From the NCBI GenBank assembly GCA_900553465.1, contig USDT01000002.1:1-64000 (forward strand): a stretch of DNA of 64,000 bases, given 5' to 3'. Below are positions 1 to 7,288 of the stretch, piece by piece. The notes under the pieces were generated by a model, which saw nothing but the letters and a program-made list of their open reading frames with translations, searched no databases and was not told the DNA's origin. The translations under genes and the position numbers were made by a program. The number at the start of each line of letters is the position of its first letter. Positions within the stretch are counted from its first letter, which is position 1. Origin of the DNA: an uncultured Prevotella sp. Its GTDB lineage: Bacteria; Bacteroidota; Bacteroidia; Bacteroidales; Bacteroidaceae.

Positions 1-72
1 TGGGGTAGAACAGAAAACTCAGACGGAAAAACCGCGGGATACTGAAAATCTGTAAGTGGCCCATATTGTAAT
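1..72 (-). repeat. Dispersed intergenic repeat, copy D (cut by window edge)
   Basis: The first 72 bases are nearly the reverse complement of 18602-18668 in copy A, including the block that reads tggggtagaacagaaaac in this orientation. The element enters from outside the window, so only its outer end is visible and its hairpins lie beyond base 1. A weaker likeness to copy A, around a shared ttcaatccc, continues to about base 110, so the outer boundary is not sharp. Confidence 0.8.
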
Positions 73-331
73 TATTCCGGCAAAGGAAAAAAGACGGTTT
101 CGGGATTGAAAACGCAGTTTGTTGATTGAAGCCATAACCACTGGATTTTCTATTGATAGAATCATAGAGTCGCCTTATGGATATGTCATAAAATGTGATG
201 CATGTGTTCAGAGTTTATTATATCCAGTCGGCTTGCCGCGTTATGGCTGTGTGACGTCACAGGCGGTATTTTATGTTTCATGTCTGTGGTTGCTTCTGTC
301 GTGCAATATAACAGAAACAGACATAAACGAC
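73..331. other. Non-coding stretch downstream of rplS
   Basis: I see no convincing gene between the repeat edge and the rplS terminator. The longest open frame here (119-388, plus strand) runs through the terminator hairpin, has no recognisable domain and is cysteine-rich in the way of chance frames. Confidence 0.5.
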
Positions 332-370
332 AAAAGGTTTTGCTGCATCGTAGCAGCAAAACCTTTTATT
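332..370 (-). terminator. Terminator of rplS
   Basis: A perfect 15-bp stem (332-346 with 353-367) with a six-base loop has an A-run on its left side, which reads as a T-run on the minus strand. It lies 41 bases past the rplS stop. The right side ends in TTTTATT, so it could also work on the plus strand. Confidence 0.85.
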
Positions 371-410
371 CCTTTTGTTAGAATGTAATCCGGGAAAATA
401 CGTGTATGTA

Positions 411-770
411 TTATTCGCCTGTGATGACCTTCTTCTCTTTGATACGTGCTTTCTTACCTGTGAGCTTGCGCAGATAGTAAAGTTTAGTGCGACGTACCTT
501 ACCATGCTTGTTCACCTCGATGCTGTCGATGTTCGGTGACTCGATCGGGAAAATACGCTCAACACCTACAGTGCCTGACATCTTACGAACGGTGAAGCGC
601 TTCTTGTCGCCATGACCGTTGATTTTGATAACAACACCACGATAGAGCTGGATACGCTCTTTGTTTCCCTCGATAATTTTGTAAGCGACAGTGATAGTAT
701 CACCAGATTTGAACTCCGGGAACTTCTTGCCGGTTGCAAATGCTTCTTCAGCAACTTTAATTAAGTTCAT
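411..770 (-). CDS. rplS: 50S ribosomal protein L19
   Basis: Ribosomal protein L19, a component of the large subunit at the interface with the 30S subunit. The 119-residue product has the usual family length and pattern: the central FKSGDTITV and [10 protein letters not shown] segments, the [19 protein letters not shown] core and the basic [16 protein letters not shown] end. The start ATG at 770 is preceded by an AT-rich leader without a Shine-Dalgarno sequence, as is usual in Bacteroidetes. It appears monocistronic, with its own promoter at 856-887 and a strong terminator at 332-370. Identification is secure. Confidence 0.97.
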   Translation of the reverse strand: MNLIKVAEEAFATGKKFPEFKSGDTITVAYKIIEGNKERIQLYRGVVIKINGHGDKKRFTVRKMSGTVGVERIFPIESPNIDSIEVNKHGKVRRTKLYYLRKLTGKKARIKEKKVITGE

Positions 771-855
771 TTTTTGATAATTAAATTTGTTTTATCGCCC
801 AACGCAACATGACCAGCGACTCTTCCGTTGTCAGCGGTTACGCCGAAAAGCGCTG

Positions 856-887
856 CAAAGTTACTACAATAAATCAGAACAGGCAAA
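856..887 (-). promoter_or_regulatory. Promoter of rplS
   Basis: On the minus strand TTTG (887-884) is followed after 20 bases by TAACTTTG (863-856), a full match to the Bacteroidetes -33/-7 promoter. Transcription would begin near 850, giving a leader of about 80 nt before rplS. Confidence 0.75.
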
Positions 888-963
888 TTTCTGTCTGTCA
901 ATTTGTTCGTAAACCGCTAAAATATGAATAAATAGCGGTGTAAGAAGCTGTTTTTCAGCTTTG

Positions 964-2586
964 TCACTCTTTCTGTGCTGTGTTGAGAAACACCAGTTGT
1001 CCGGGTTTCACGGCAATGATTTTGTCTCCTGTTTTTATGATGTCCTTGGTGTCTTCGAAAAAGTGTCGGTATGGTGTTCCGTCTGATTTTACCAGCCAGA
1101 AATCCTGTTTGTCGGTGCATGTCTCCACACATGAATAGTCGGCTGATTCGAACAGACTCACGTACATGCTGCTTAAAGGATAGCTGCCGGTGATGTCGTA
1201 TGCCTGATTAAGGACGAACACACTGTCTTTTTCGGTTATTACCCATAGTTCGGAGCAGTCGGAAGCCGGCATCTTGAACATGGTGCCGTCCGGTTTTAAA
1301 GCACAGCACGATTTATTCAACACGGCTTTTATGCGTCCATGACTTTTATAGTCCCACATTGTTGTGGTGGAGGCTGTGTCGTTGCGGGCTATGTGTGTTA
1401 TCATGTTGTCGAACACAATGTTGTCGCCCGACGGGCCGGCGGCTGTTCCTACAACCATTTCTTTCTTGTCTGCCAGCATGCGGAACGACAGCTGACGGCC
1501 TGTGGCGGCATCGAACTCGGCAACGAACGGCCGTCCGCTTTTTACGGGAGCATAGCCCATGGCCATGCCCAGCCCGTGGTTGAGCAGGCGGAGACGGCCG
1601 CCGGAAAGCGTCATGTAAGCACTGGACCCAGATTTATCCGGTAGTTCGCTGTTCCATATCTGATGCATGTCATGGTCGAAGCAATATATACGGTTGCGGT
1701 CGGAGATGTAGAAACGCGAACCTTCTGTCACCACGTTTGAGTTAAGTCCGAATATGCGTCTGCCTGCTGTGGCGGGTATGAACATTGAGGTTGCTCCTGT
1801 AGAAGGCATGGCGCCGATGGTCAATGTCAGTCCGGCAAGACCGTCCATGATTATGCCTTTGGCCCAGGGCGTGGATGTGTCGGCTTCGGCGGAGTTCATT
1901 CTGCCGGTGCTCATGTTTATCACGTATATGTCGTTATTGACCACAACAAGTTTTGTTCCGTCCATCACCGTCGGATTTGTCCATCCGAACGTGTTGTTGT
2001 TAGGTATCTCGTTGATCCATCTTATGTTGCCGTCGGTCAGGTTCAGAGCCTTTACTGTTTTTGTGAACGGATGTTCATAGCCGATGATAATGTTGAGAGA
2101 ATCGTTGTAGTAGATGGGTATCAGTTCATTACGCCATACCACCTGTCCTGTGTTGAGGTCGCGCATCTCTGTTGTGTATAGCCAGTCGCTGGTGTTTTGA
2201 GTGTCGTATGTGAGTATCAGTCCGTGGTTGGTGAGCGACAGTTGCGTGCTGTTGTATTTTATGTCTGTTTCCCATAGTTGCGACATATTGCTGCTGTCGA
2301 ACATGCATATGCTGCCTTTGTTCTTCCATGCTCCTTTTTTGGTGGCCTCGCGTGTTTGTATGCATAAGTATTTTCCGTCGTCGCTGCACTCTGCATTGTA
2401 TATGGGCAATGCGGTGTATATGGCTTTGCCCATAATGATGTCGCCTTTTGCGTCGGATGCGAATGCTGCCTTGCCGAACGCAGTGGAGTCGGTTGCTACA
2501 GCGGCGGAAACTCTGGTGCTGAACGGTATGAGCATCATCAGCATGATGCCGATGAATAAGCAATGCACGGATTTTACAGTCTGCAT
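964..2586 (-). CDS. Secreted PQQ-like beta-propeller repeat protein
   Basis: An exported protein of about 540 residues, unknown in function. The frame is open back to 2676, but the ATG at 2586 puts a signal peptide at the N-terminus (MQTVKSVHCLFIGIMLMM, then an SAA-type cleavage region), so I prefer it; ATG at 2616 is also possible. The mature part repeats the pattern of PQQ-like blades, for example SSNMSQLWETDI, LNTGQVVWRNEL, LTDGNIRWINEI and DHDMHQIWNSEL, each ending in a W plus acidic or polar residue. That suggests an outward-facing propeller for binding or scaffolding. There is no lipobox and no clear type IX sorting domain at the C-terminus. It is a single gene, divergent from the 5'-nucleotidase pair. 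The propeller call is fairly firm; the role is not known. Confidence 0.75.
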   Translation of the reverse strand: MQTVKSVHCLFIGIMLMMLIPFSTRVSAAVATDSTAFGKAAFASDAKGDIIMGKAIYTALPIYNAECSDDGKYLCIQTREATKKGAWKNKGSICMFDSSNMSQLWETDIKYNSTQLSLTNHGLILTYDTQNTSDWLYTTEMRDLNTGQVVWRNELIPIYYNDSLNIIIGYEHPFTKTVKALNLTDGNIRWINEIPNNNTFGWTNPTVMDGTKLVVVNNDIYVINMSTGRMNSAEADTSTPWAKGIIMDGLAGLTLTIGAMPSTGATSMFIPATAGRRIFGLNSNVVTEGSRFYISDRNRIYCFDHDMHQIWNSELPDKSGSSAYMTLSGGRLRLLNHGLGMAMGYAPVKSGRPFVAEFDAATGRQLSFRMLADKKEMVVGTAAGPSGDNIVFDNMITHIARNDTASTTTMWDYKSHGRIKAVLNKSCCALKPDGTMFKMPASDCSELWVITEKDSVFVLNQAYDITGSYPLSSMYVSLFESADYSCVETCTDKQDFWLVKSDGTPYRHFFEDTKDIIKTGDKIIAVKPGQLVFLNTAQKE

Positions 2587-2803
2587 ATCTGTGACAGGCT
2601 TGTGTGTAAGTTGCATGGCAGTTGTACGTATTATGCAACGGTCATTAAATGGAGTGTGGACTGCATTTGTTGTCATTATATTTCCTCCCTGTATTGTTGT
2701 TTAAGGTAGTTTCGTTATTTGTTTTTATGCCACCGGTATGTGGGTTGTGGCTGATTTTGTGTTTACGGTTTTTAGTATCTCTATTTGCCGTGTGGCGCTT
2801 TCG

Positions 2804-2835
2804 CAAATATATGGATTTTTTATTATATGAGCAAA
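2804..2835 (-). promoter_or_regulatory. Promoter of the beta-propeller gene
   Basis: Minus-strand TTTG (2835-2832), a 20-base spacer and TATATTTG (2811-2804) match the -33/-7 consensus. The implied start site near 2797 leaves a long leader of about 210 nt if translation starts at 2586. Confidence 0.65.
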
Positions 2836-2927
2836 TATTGCGGTGTGATATGTTGCATTGGAATTTATGTAGTGACGCATCGTGTTTTTTTGTGAGTGCC
2901 TTGATGTGAAGAAAAAGTCCGTTTGGC

Positions 2928-2958
2928 TTTGCACTGTGAGATAGTTGCATTAACTTTG
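2928..2958 (+). promoter_or_regulatory. Promoter of the split 5'-nucleotidase operon
   Basis: TTTG at 2928-2931, a 19-base spacer and TAACTTTG at 2951-2958 match the Bacteroidetes consensus. Together with 2804-2835 it makes a compact divergent promoter region. Confidence 0.7.
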
Positions 2959-3040
2959 TAAATGAAACATCCGGTGCGGATTGCCGGTGACAGAGAGTTT
3001 CTGTACACGGTGATGTCTGTCCGGAAACAACACACACAAT

Positions 3041-3832
3041 ATGACAACAGACATGATGAACAGAAAAATGCGCAGACGTGCACTGAGTTTCGGATTGCTG
3101 CCGTCCATGCTTCTGCTTGCGGCATGTTCTTCCGGCGTACAGCTCACGGGTGTGGAGCGCGAACGCGTGCTGATAGATAGCCGCTATGACGCTGTGACCG
3201 ACAGCGCGGGTGTGAAATTCCTTGCACCGTACAAGGCGAAGGTGGACAGTATGATGAGTCCGGTTGTGGGACATGCGGCCCACGACATGGCGGCCTTTCG
3301 GCCGGAGAGCGACCTGTCGAACCTGCTTGCCGACATACTGCTGTGGGGCGGAACAAAGTTTGGAGAGAAGCCCGACTTTGCCGTTTATAATATGGGCGGC
3401 ATAAGGGCGGCGCTGTCTAAGGGTGAGGTTACCATAGGCAATGTGTTGGACGTGGCTCCGTTTGAGAACAAGATATGTTTCCTCACGCTGAAGGGTGACA
3501 AGGTGGAGGAACTGTTTGAAGATATAGCCGAAGCCGGTGGAGAGGCTGTGAGCCGTGGTGTGAAACTTGTTATTACGAAGGACGGAAAGCTGAAATCGGC
3601 CCTCGTTGGCGGACGTGAGATAGATAAGGACAGGCTGTACCGCATTGCGACACTCGACTATCTGGCACAGGGCAACGACGGTCTGGAGGCCTTCAAGGAC
3701 AAGACCGACGTTTTTTCGCCGAAGAGTGAGGAGAACAATGTGCGACATATCATAGAGAATTATTTCAGAGAGCAGGATAAGACCGACCGTCCGGTGGACA
3801 GCAGGGTGGAGGGCCGAATTGTTGTGGAATGA
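3041..3832 (+). CDS. Lipoprotein with 5'-nucleotidase C-terminal domain
   Basis: This 263-residue protein corresponds to the substrate-binding C-terminal half of a UshA/5'-nucleotidase-type enzyme, without the metallophosphatase half. A lipoprotein signal (LLLAACSSG) is followed by family landmarks: SDLSNLLADIL, DFAVYNMGGIRAALSKGEVT, DVAPFENKICFLTLKG and YRIATLDYLAQGNDG. The catalytic half is the next gene, 13 bases downstream in the same direction, so the two probably act together at the cell surface or in the periplasm on nucleotides. The start could be the ATG at 3041 or a nearby internal one. The gene order is the reverse of the domain order in the usual fused enzyme. Confidence 0.88.
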   Translation: MTTDMMNRKMRRRALSFGLLPSMLLLAACSSGVQLTGVERERVLIDSRYDAVTDSAGVKFLAPYKAKVDSMMSPVVGHAAHDMAAFRPESDLSNLLADILLWGGTKFGEKPDFAVYNMGGIRAALSKGEVTIGNVLDVAPFENKICFLTLKGDKVEELFEDIAEAGGEAVSRGVKLVITKDGKLKSALVGGREIDKDRLYRIATLDYLAQGNDGLEAFKDKTDVFSPKSEENNVRHIIENYFREQDKTDRPVDSRVEGRIVVE

Positions 3833-3845
3833 ACATTGAAGGAAT

Positions 3846-4685
3846 ATGATAAGGAATTTTATAGTTTGCTGTGCGCTTTTCGTGTCGTCGATGACGGCAG
3901 AGGCACAGACGCAGATTGAGATATTGCACACCAACGACACGCACAGCTGCATTCTGCCGCTGAGCAAGAATCTGGCCGATACGGTGGTGGCCGGACGCGG
4001 AGGATTCGTAAGACGTCTGGAGTTTGTGAACCGAGAGCGGAAGAACGATCCGCAGTTGCTGTTGTTCGATAGTGGTGATTTCTCGCAGGGTTCGCCTTAC
4101 TACACTCTCTTCCATGGCGATGTGGAGGTGGAACTGATGAATCTTATGGGATATGACGCCGTGACAATAGGCAATCATGAGTTTGACTTCGGAATGGAGA
4201 ACATGGCGCGTCTGTTCAAAAAGGCGAAATTCCCGGTGGTTTGCTGCAATTACGACTTCACGGGCACTCCGCTCGAAGGACTTGTGAAACCGTATGTGGT
4301 GATAGAGCGCAAGGGGGTGAAGGTCGGCGTGTTCGGCGTTGGTCCAGAGCTCGAAGGACTTGTGGACGAGAAGAATTGCATCGGTGTGAAGTATGAAGAT
4401 CCGGAGGATGCTGCCGCGAGAGTGGTGAAGACACTGAGAGAGAAGGAGAAATGTGATGTGGTGGTGTGTCTTTCGCATCTTGGATGGGATGACTCCGACG
4501 ACGATGGAGACAAGGAACTGATGTCGAAAACAGAGGGCATAGATATTGTGTTGGGCGGACACTCGCATTCTTATTTCGACGAACTGAAGTATGTCAAGAA
4601 TGCTGCCGGTGAGGAAGTGCCCAACGACCAGAACGGCAAGCATGGCGTATTTGTGGGCAAGATAGTGCTCGATTTCAATAAGTGA
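3846..4685 (+). CDS. Periplasmic 5'-nucleotidase-type metallophosphatase
   Basis: Catalytic half of a 5'-nucleotidase/UshA-type phosphohydrolase, 279 residues, with a cleavable signal peptide ending near TAEAQ. All metallophosphoesterase motifs are visible in order: ILHTNDTHS, LLFDSGDFSQGS, TIGNHEFDFG, VVCLSHLGWD and VLGGHSHSYF, so the dinuclear metal site looks intact. The protein stops after this domain; the C-terminal binding domain is supplied by the upstream lipoprotein gene. The pair is expected to hydrolyse nucleotides or related phosphate esters outside the inner membrane. The operon ends at the terminator 4731-4766. Confidence 0.92.
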   Translation: MIRNFIVCCALFVSSMTAEAQTQIEILHTNDTHSCILPLSKNLADTVVAGRGGFVRRLEFVNRERKNDPQLLLFDSGDFSQGSPYYTLFHGDVEVELMNLMGYDAVTIGNHEFDFGMENMARLFKKAKFPVVCCNYDFTGTPLEGLVKPYVVIERKGVKVGVFGVGPELEGLVDEKNCIGVKYEDPEDAAARVVKTLREKEKCDVVVCLSHLGWDDSDDDGDKELMSKTEGIDIVLGGHSHSYFDELKYVKNAAGEEVPNDQNGKHGVFVGKIVLDFNK

Positions 4686-4730
4686 CAGGCGGCAGGGCCA
4701 TACGGCCGGTGCATGTCTGAATATAATAAT

Positions 4731-4766
4731 AAAGGCCTCACCTTTCCTGGTGGGGCCTTTATTTAT
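4731..4766. terminator. Bidirectional terminator between convergent genes
   Basis: A stem of 12 bp with one G-T pair (4731-4742 with 4749-4760) is flanked by A-rich and T-rich runs. It sits between the end of the plus-strand metallophosphatase and the end of the minus-strand barrel gene, so it can serve both. Confidence 0.85.
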
Positions 4767-4785
4767 TGTCTTGTTGCTTGTATGT

Positions 4786-5532
4786 TTATTCGAAGTAGAA
4801 GCTGAGGACTATCATCTTGGTGTGGGCTTCCTTCACCGATTTGGCGTAGGGCAGCATGTTTTTGTCGCGCAGCTGATTGGGATGGTTTGTGTCAAGACTG
4901 TTGCCCAGACCATACATGAACTTCAGTTCGGGTCGTAGCTTGAAGAAAGGCAGGTAGAAATCGCATCCGATGCCTACTTCGGCACAGACGTCGTAGCGTT
5001 TGAGTTTGATGTAGTCGGTGCTTTTGCCGCTCAGGTTTATCATTGGATTGACGCCGGCCATGAGGTAAGGACGGTGGTTGTTGAATCGTGGCGCTGCGAA
5101 GATGAGGTCGAAGGCTGACGAGATATAGACCGACTTCAGATTCTGTTTCTGCTCCCTTGGTTTGCCGTCAGGGTCAAGATCCTTCAGATTGCGGAACGTA
5201 AGGTGGCGGTTGCCGAAGTACATGGCGGGCGCCACGCGGAACTGGAAGTAAGTGTTGATGCGATATTCGCCCACCACACCCACGTTGAATCCGGTGTCCC
5301 ATCGGTCCTGGTCGGCAGTGACAAGAGTCTCGACAGTCGTGCCGTCCTCGCTGGTTATGATTTGGGGACCGGCATTGAGCAGTTCGAGATCCTGCACATG
5401 TGTTCCTACGACCACTCCGAAATGGAACGGGCGGAGGTCGGTGTAGGGCCTGTTCTGCACCGTACGCGTCTGCGACATGGCTTGTGCGGCGCAGGCGAGA
5501 ATTGTGATTATTGTTATCGCAAAACGTCTCAT
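4786..5532 (-). CDS. PorT-like outer membrane beta-barrel protein
   Basis: A 248-residue exported protein with a signal peptide (ends near AMSQ) and alternating amphipathic strands ending in an aromatic C-terminus (MIVLSFYFE), typical of a small outer membrane barrel. Segments such as RPFHFGVVVGTHVQDLEL, YRINTYFQFRVAPAMYFG, VYISSAFDLIFAAPRFN and LRPELKFMYGLGNSL resemble PorT, the outer membrane barrel needed for type IX secretion. GldH elsewhere in the window is consistent with that system. A generic porin-family barrel remains the alternative, so no gene symbol is assigned. It is a single gene with its own terminator. Confidence 0.7.
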   Translation of the reverse strand: MRRFAITIITILACAAQAMSQTRTVQNRPYTDLRPFHFGVVVGTHVQDLELLNAGPQIITSEDGTTVETLVTADQDRWDTGFNVGVVGEYRINTYFQFRVAPAMYFGNRHLTFRNLKDLDPDGKPREQKQNLKSVYISSAFDLIFAAPRFNNHRPYLMAGVNPMINLSGKSTDYIKLKRYDVCAEVGIGCDFYLPFFKLRPELKFMYGLGNSLDTNHPNQLRDKNMLPYAKSVKEAHTKMIVLSFYFE

Positions 5533-5643
5533 ATATGTATTTATAACGCCGTTTGTTTTGGCTTATTGTATAATGAGAGAGACATACAATGTATAAATTA
5601 GTTAAAATAATGGGTCGGATGTAGTTTTTCGGGATAAATAATG

Positions 5644-5651
5644 TACCTTTG
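5644..5651 (+). promoter_or_regulatory. -7 box of the ferredoxin gene
   Basis: TACCTTTG followed by C matches the -7 consensus about 75 bases upstream of the ferredoxin start. I do not see a good TTTG at the usual distance upstream. Confidence 0.5.
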
Positions 5652-5726
5652 CAACGTACGGAGTCGGCATTGGCCGGCAGTTTGATTGTACAATAACATT
5701 ATTAACATTATAAAAATATTTAAACT

Positions 5727-5894
5727 ATGGCTTACGTAATTGGTGACGATTGTATCGCATGCGGTACATGTATCGACGAGTGCCCGGTTGGCGCTATCTC
5801 TGAAGGAGAAAAGTATTCTATCAATCCTGATATGTGCACAGAATGTGGTACATGCGCTGATGTTTGTCCTTCTGAGGCAATCAGCCTTCCATAA
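5727..5894 (+). CDS. 2[4Fe-4S] ferredoxin, 55 residues
   Basis: A short bacterial ferredoxin, an electron carrier for anaerobic redox enzymes. Its 55 residues hold two complete cluster motifs, CIACGTCIDECPVGAI near the N-terminus and CTECGTCADVCPSEAI near the C-terminus. The eight cysteines sit in the CxxCxxCxxxCP pattern and each set donates to both clusters by family precedent. It starts at ATG 5727 and ends at TAA 5892-5894. It is monocistronic, with a -7 box at 5644 and a terminator right after it. It is short enough to be missed by length cut-offs. Identification is secure; its redox partner cannot be read from the neighbours. Confidence 0.95.
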   Translation: MAYVIGDDCIACGTCIDECPVGAISEGEKYSINPDMCTECGTCADVCPSEAISLP

Positions 5895-5920
5895 TAACAT
5901 TTTTTCCATAAAAGTTACAG

Positions 5921-5951
5921 GCGGCTGCGCAGATGCGCGGCCGCTTTTTTT
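5921..5951 (+). terminator. Terminator of the ferredoxin gene
   Basis: A 10-bp GC-rich stem with one G-T pair (5921-5930 with 5935-5944) and a four-base loop is followed by a run of T. Confidence 0.85.
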
Positions 5952-6183
5952 GTGACTGTTTGTGAGTGAGTGCATCGTTGGACGTAGTTAGGCTGATACG
6001 ACCAATTGCATGTTTATCTGTGAATGTTGTGTTATAGTGGGGTTGGTATTGCTTATTAATGTAGAAATGGAATAGTCATTCTGCATTAATAAACTAAGGT
6101 ATTCGTCGCTATGTTTTTGCTGAAGTGTTGGATTCGGGCTGTGTGTTGTATGGAATAATATGTCTTTTTGTTAGTATAAGATT

Positions 6184-7074
6184 TTATTTTATATTCCAGA
6201 ATTGTTGTGGATTGCTTGTCGTGATATAGTTTCTGTTTTTGGGAGGAAGGGTGAAACCTTCAGGTATGAGCGCCACGCGCTGAGCATCGGGTAGCATGGA
6301 CTGTCCAAAGCCTATATGTCGGTTGGTGTAGAACCAATATAGATTTTTTGTCCAGTAACTTATATAGTCGGTGCGTTTTTTGCCGCGTATAAGGTATTTG
6401 TCTTTGATGATGTGTCCTTCTTTTATACTATTGCGCATGGCTTTAAGCGACAGGGGAGTGCCGTTTTTGTCGTATATGTATGCGCCTTGGTCGGAGTCTA
6501 TCATGGCCCATCTGCCGGTTTCGGGCAGCCATACATTGTTTACTACGTGACAGTCGTTGTCGGTGGAGTCGGCAGGCATGCAGTTCACATACCTGTTAGT
6601 AATGCCTGCTGCGAGCATGAGTTCGTGGAGTAGTATGGCGTGATATAGGCAGTTGAGCGGTCTGTTGCCGTTTTTATGATATTTCCACAGGTCTATTGCG
6701 TTTCTTTTATCCGGACTGATGTCATTCTGGTTTGTGTGTGGTATGTTCTTATGAACAAATATTGCAAGTGCTTTGGCATTGTTCCATGTGGATGCATTGG
6801 CTTTGATGATGGTGTCAAGACGGAAATATTTGTATATGCTGTCGGCAATTACGCTGTCGCGCAGGATAGTGAAGGTGAGGCTATCAGTTGTTTTTGAGTC
6901 ATAGTCGGGTGATGAACGAAGTGTGTTGAGTCTTTCTTCATAAAGTAGTTTGTGAGCATAGGCTACTATCTGATTGCGGAAAACGAAACGTGCGAGAATG
7001 AATGCCACAGTGAGGAACAATGTAATAGTGAGCACGGTGTATGCGCATATTCTGGCTGGCTTGTTCTTTATCAT
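6184..7074 (-). CDS. Membrane-anchored transglutaminase-like protein
   Basis: A 296-residue protein with one N-terminal membrane segment (residues about 9-32) and a transglutaminase/protease-like fold. The likely catalytic triad is visible: Cys142 in RPLNCLYHAILLHELM, His176 in DNDCHVVNNVWLP and Asp193 in GRWAMIDSDQG, with the spacing expected of this superfamily. The domain should lie on the outer face of the inner membrane. The substrate is unknown; such domains can act as cysteine peptidases, amidases or protein cross-linkers. It stands alone, with about 210 bases before the TPR gene terminator and no clear promoter or terminator of its own. Family call good, function open. Confidence 0.75.
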   Translation of the reverse strand: MIKNKPARICAYTVLTITLFLTVAFILARFVFRNQIVAYAHKLLYEERLNTLRSSPDYDSKTTDSLTFTILRDSVIADSIYKYFRLDTIIKANASTWNNAKALAIFVHKNIPHTNQNDISPDKRNAIDLWKYHKNGNRPLNCLYHAILLHELMLAAGITNRYVNCMPADSTDNDCHVVNNVWLPETGRWAMIDSDQGAYIYDKNGTPLSLKAMRNSIKEGHIIKDKYLIRGKKRTDYISYWTKNLYWFYTNRHIGFGQSMLPDAQRVALIPEGFTLPPKNRNYITTSNPQQFWNIK

Positions 7075-7230
7075 GTCTGCGAATTTTAGGTTGTTTGTAT
7101 TAGGTCTTCTTTTAGGTTTGACGTTTCCGGATATTTCAAAGTTGCAGGATAAGTGGTACAGATAGGAATTTATGGTAGTATTGTCTTAATGATATGCGTT
7201 TTGGTTTAATGTATTGGGATTATATTGCAT

Positions 7231-7268
7231 AAAAAAACGCATGCGACTGAATATTGTCGCATGCGTTT
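7231..7268 (-). terminator. Terminator of the exb-tonB-TPR operon
   Basis: A perfect 13-bp stem (7235-7247 with 7256-7268) ends in an A-run on its left, which is a T-run in the minus-strand transcript. It lies 20 bases beyond the TPR gene. Confidence 0.88.
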
Positions 7269-7288
7269 GAATTATTTGAATGATGTTT

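Noticed and set aside
119..388. 89-codon frame at the window start
   Set aside because: It reads through the rplS terminator hairpin and has no recognisable features.
913..939. 7-bp hairpin as terminator of the beta-propeller gene
   Set aside because: The stem ACCGCTA/TAGCGGT is short and has no T-run in the minus-strand transcript, so I do not list it as a feature.
2645..3967. 440-codon minus-strand frame over the 5'-nucleotidase genes
   Set aside because: It is antisense to two clear genes, has no recognisable domain, and is rich in histidine, cysteine and arginine as reverse frames of coding DNA often are.
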